From Radicibacter daui (GTDB lineage: Bacteria; Pseudomonadota; Alphaproteobacteria; Radicibacterales; Radicibacteraceae), in the NCBI GenBank assembly GCA_030657355.1, contig CP131057.1, positions 331,501 to 395,500 of the forward strand: 64,000 nt of DNA. The letters run 5' to 3'. How positions within the stretch are numbered: the first letter of the stretch is position 1; each line of letters starts with the position of its first letter. The notes beneath the pieces were generated by a model. It did not search any database. It was not told the origin of the DNA and saw nothing but the letters and a program-made list of their open reading frames with translations. Of this stretch, positions 63,767 through 64,000 are shown piece by piece. Position numbers and translations under genes: made by a program.

Positions 63767-64000
63767 ATGGAGTGTCCCATGAAGTCGGTTTTGAGCGTTC
63801 TTGCTCTTTCCCTTTCGTTCGTTCTCGCGGCCGCAGGCGCGGCCCGGGCAGATTTGAGTGCCCTGGATCTGACCTCCTTGCCGGCAAAGGACTTTGCTTT
63901 CTGCGTCAATACCGACGCGACTGTAATTCTGACGCCCCAGCTGGCGACCGAAGTTGGTGTGGTTATCACCAATGTTGGCAATTCGATGAGCAACACTTCG
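63767..64000 (+). CDS. Secreted protein of unknown function (N-terminal part)
   Basis: The gene runs off the right edge; 78 residues are visible. The ATG at 63767 has AGGGGG nine bases upstream; an in-frame ATG four codons later (MKSVLSVLALSLSFVLAAAG) gives a more typical signal peptide start. The signal peptide ends AARA. The mature part starts DLSALDLTSLPAKDFAFCVN. No family is recognised. Confidence 0.7.
   Translation, partial: MECPMKSVLSVLALSLSFVLAAAGAARADLSALDLTSLPAKDFAFCVNTDATVILTPQLATEVGVVITNVGNSMSNTS

Noticed and set aside
1-64000. tRNA, rRNA or CRISPR arrays
   Set aside because: No cloverleaf-like sequence, rRNA signature or regularly spaced repeats were seen in the intergenic regions inspected.

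Overview
The window is high-GC DNA from an alphaproteobacterium; the order is not resolved. The main clues are an imuA-imuB-dnaE2 mutagenesis cassette behind a GTTC-N7-GTTC LexA box, an EcfG-type sigma factor with GGAAC-N16/17-NGTT promoters, an HWE-family histidine kinase, a ChvI-like response regulator, and small DUF3551 and DUF3008 proteins. No rRNA, tRNA, CRISPR array, integrase or transposase was recognised.

Layout. (1) 1-9.3 kb holds an exopolysaccharide locus: an acyltransferase (cut by the window edge), a Wzx-like flippase, a secreted DUF3551 protein, and a minus-strand operon (priming sugar transferase, Wza-like export lipoprotein, Wzc/GumC-like co-polymerase, degenerate CpsD-like ATPase, GT4 glycosyltransferase, secreted beta-helix protein). 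Just upstream on the same strand (9.5-12.2 kb) are a lipoprotein, a ChvI-like regulator and a sensor kinase. (2) 12.8-15.1 kb is a membrane PQQ glucose dehydrogenase. (3) 15.7-22.8 kb is a general-stress-response block: HWE kinase, DUF3008, a short-chain dehydrogenase, two DUF4142 proteins, an EcfG-type sigma factor, a DUF4396 membrane protein and a host-attachment-family protein; four EcfG-type promoters lie here. (4) 22.8-26.0 kb is glmS and glmU, which supply UDP-GlcNAc. (5) 26.3-31.1 kb is a BMP-type nucleoside-like ABC importer. (6) 31.1-37.8 kb is heme uptake: a TonB receptor divergent from hmuSTUV, with two Fur/Irr-like palindromes between them. An old yellow enzyme and a UPF0303 protein follow. 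(7) 39.6-40.2 kb is a VapBC-type toxin-antitoxin pair. (8) 40.3-45.8 kb is the SOS mutagenesis cassette. (9) 45.9-52.7 kb carries argC, an MFS transporter, two tandem diguanylate cyclases and a coiled-coil protein of unknown function. (10) 53.0-54.9 kb is ilvD. (11) 54.9-56.6 kb is an AT-rich islet. (12) 56.6-63.4 kb is a LacI-controlled operon with an FAD oxidoreductase and a sugar ABC importer. A secreted protein is cut by the right edge.

The most unusual part is the AT-rich islet. It encodes a proteasome/HslV-like N-terminal-threonine hydrolase (Thr1 and Asp17 in the canonical positions) joined to a long C-terminal region, followed by a 59-residue gene. The hydrolase frame is broken at a run of eight T. 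This could be a homopolymer sequencing error, a recent inactivation, or a slippage switch; the sequence alone cannot decide. The second notable result is the clustering of four EcfG-type promoters around stress genes, including a perfect GGAAC-N17-CGTT in front of the sigma factor itself.
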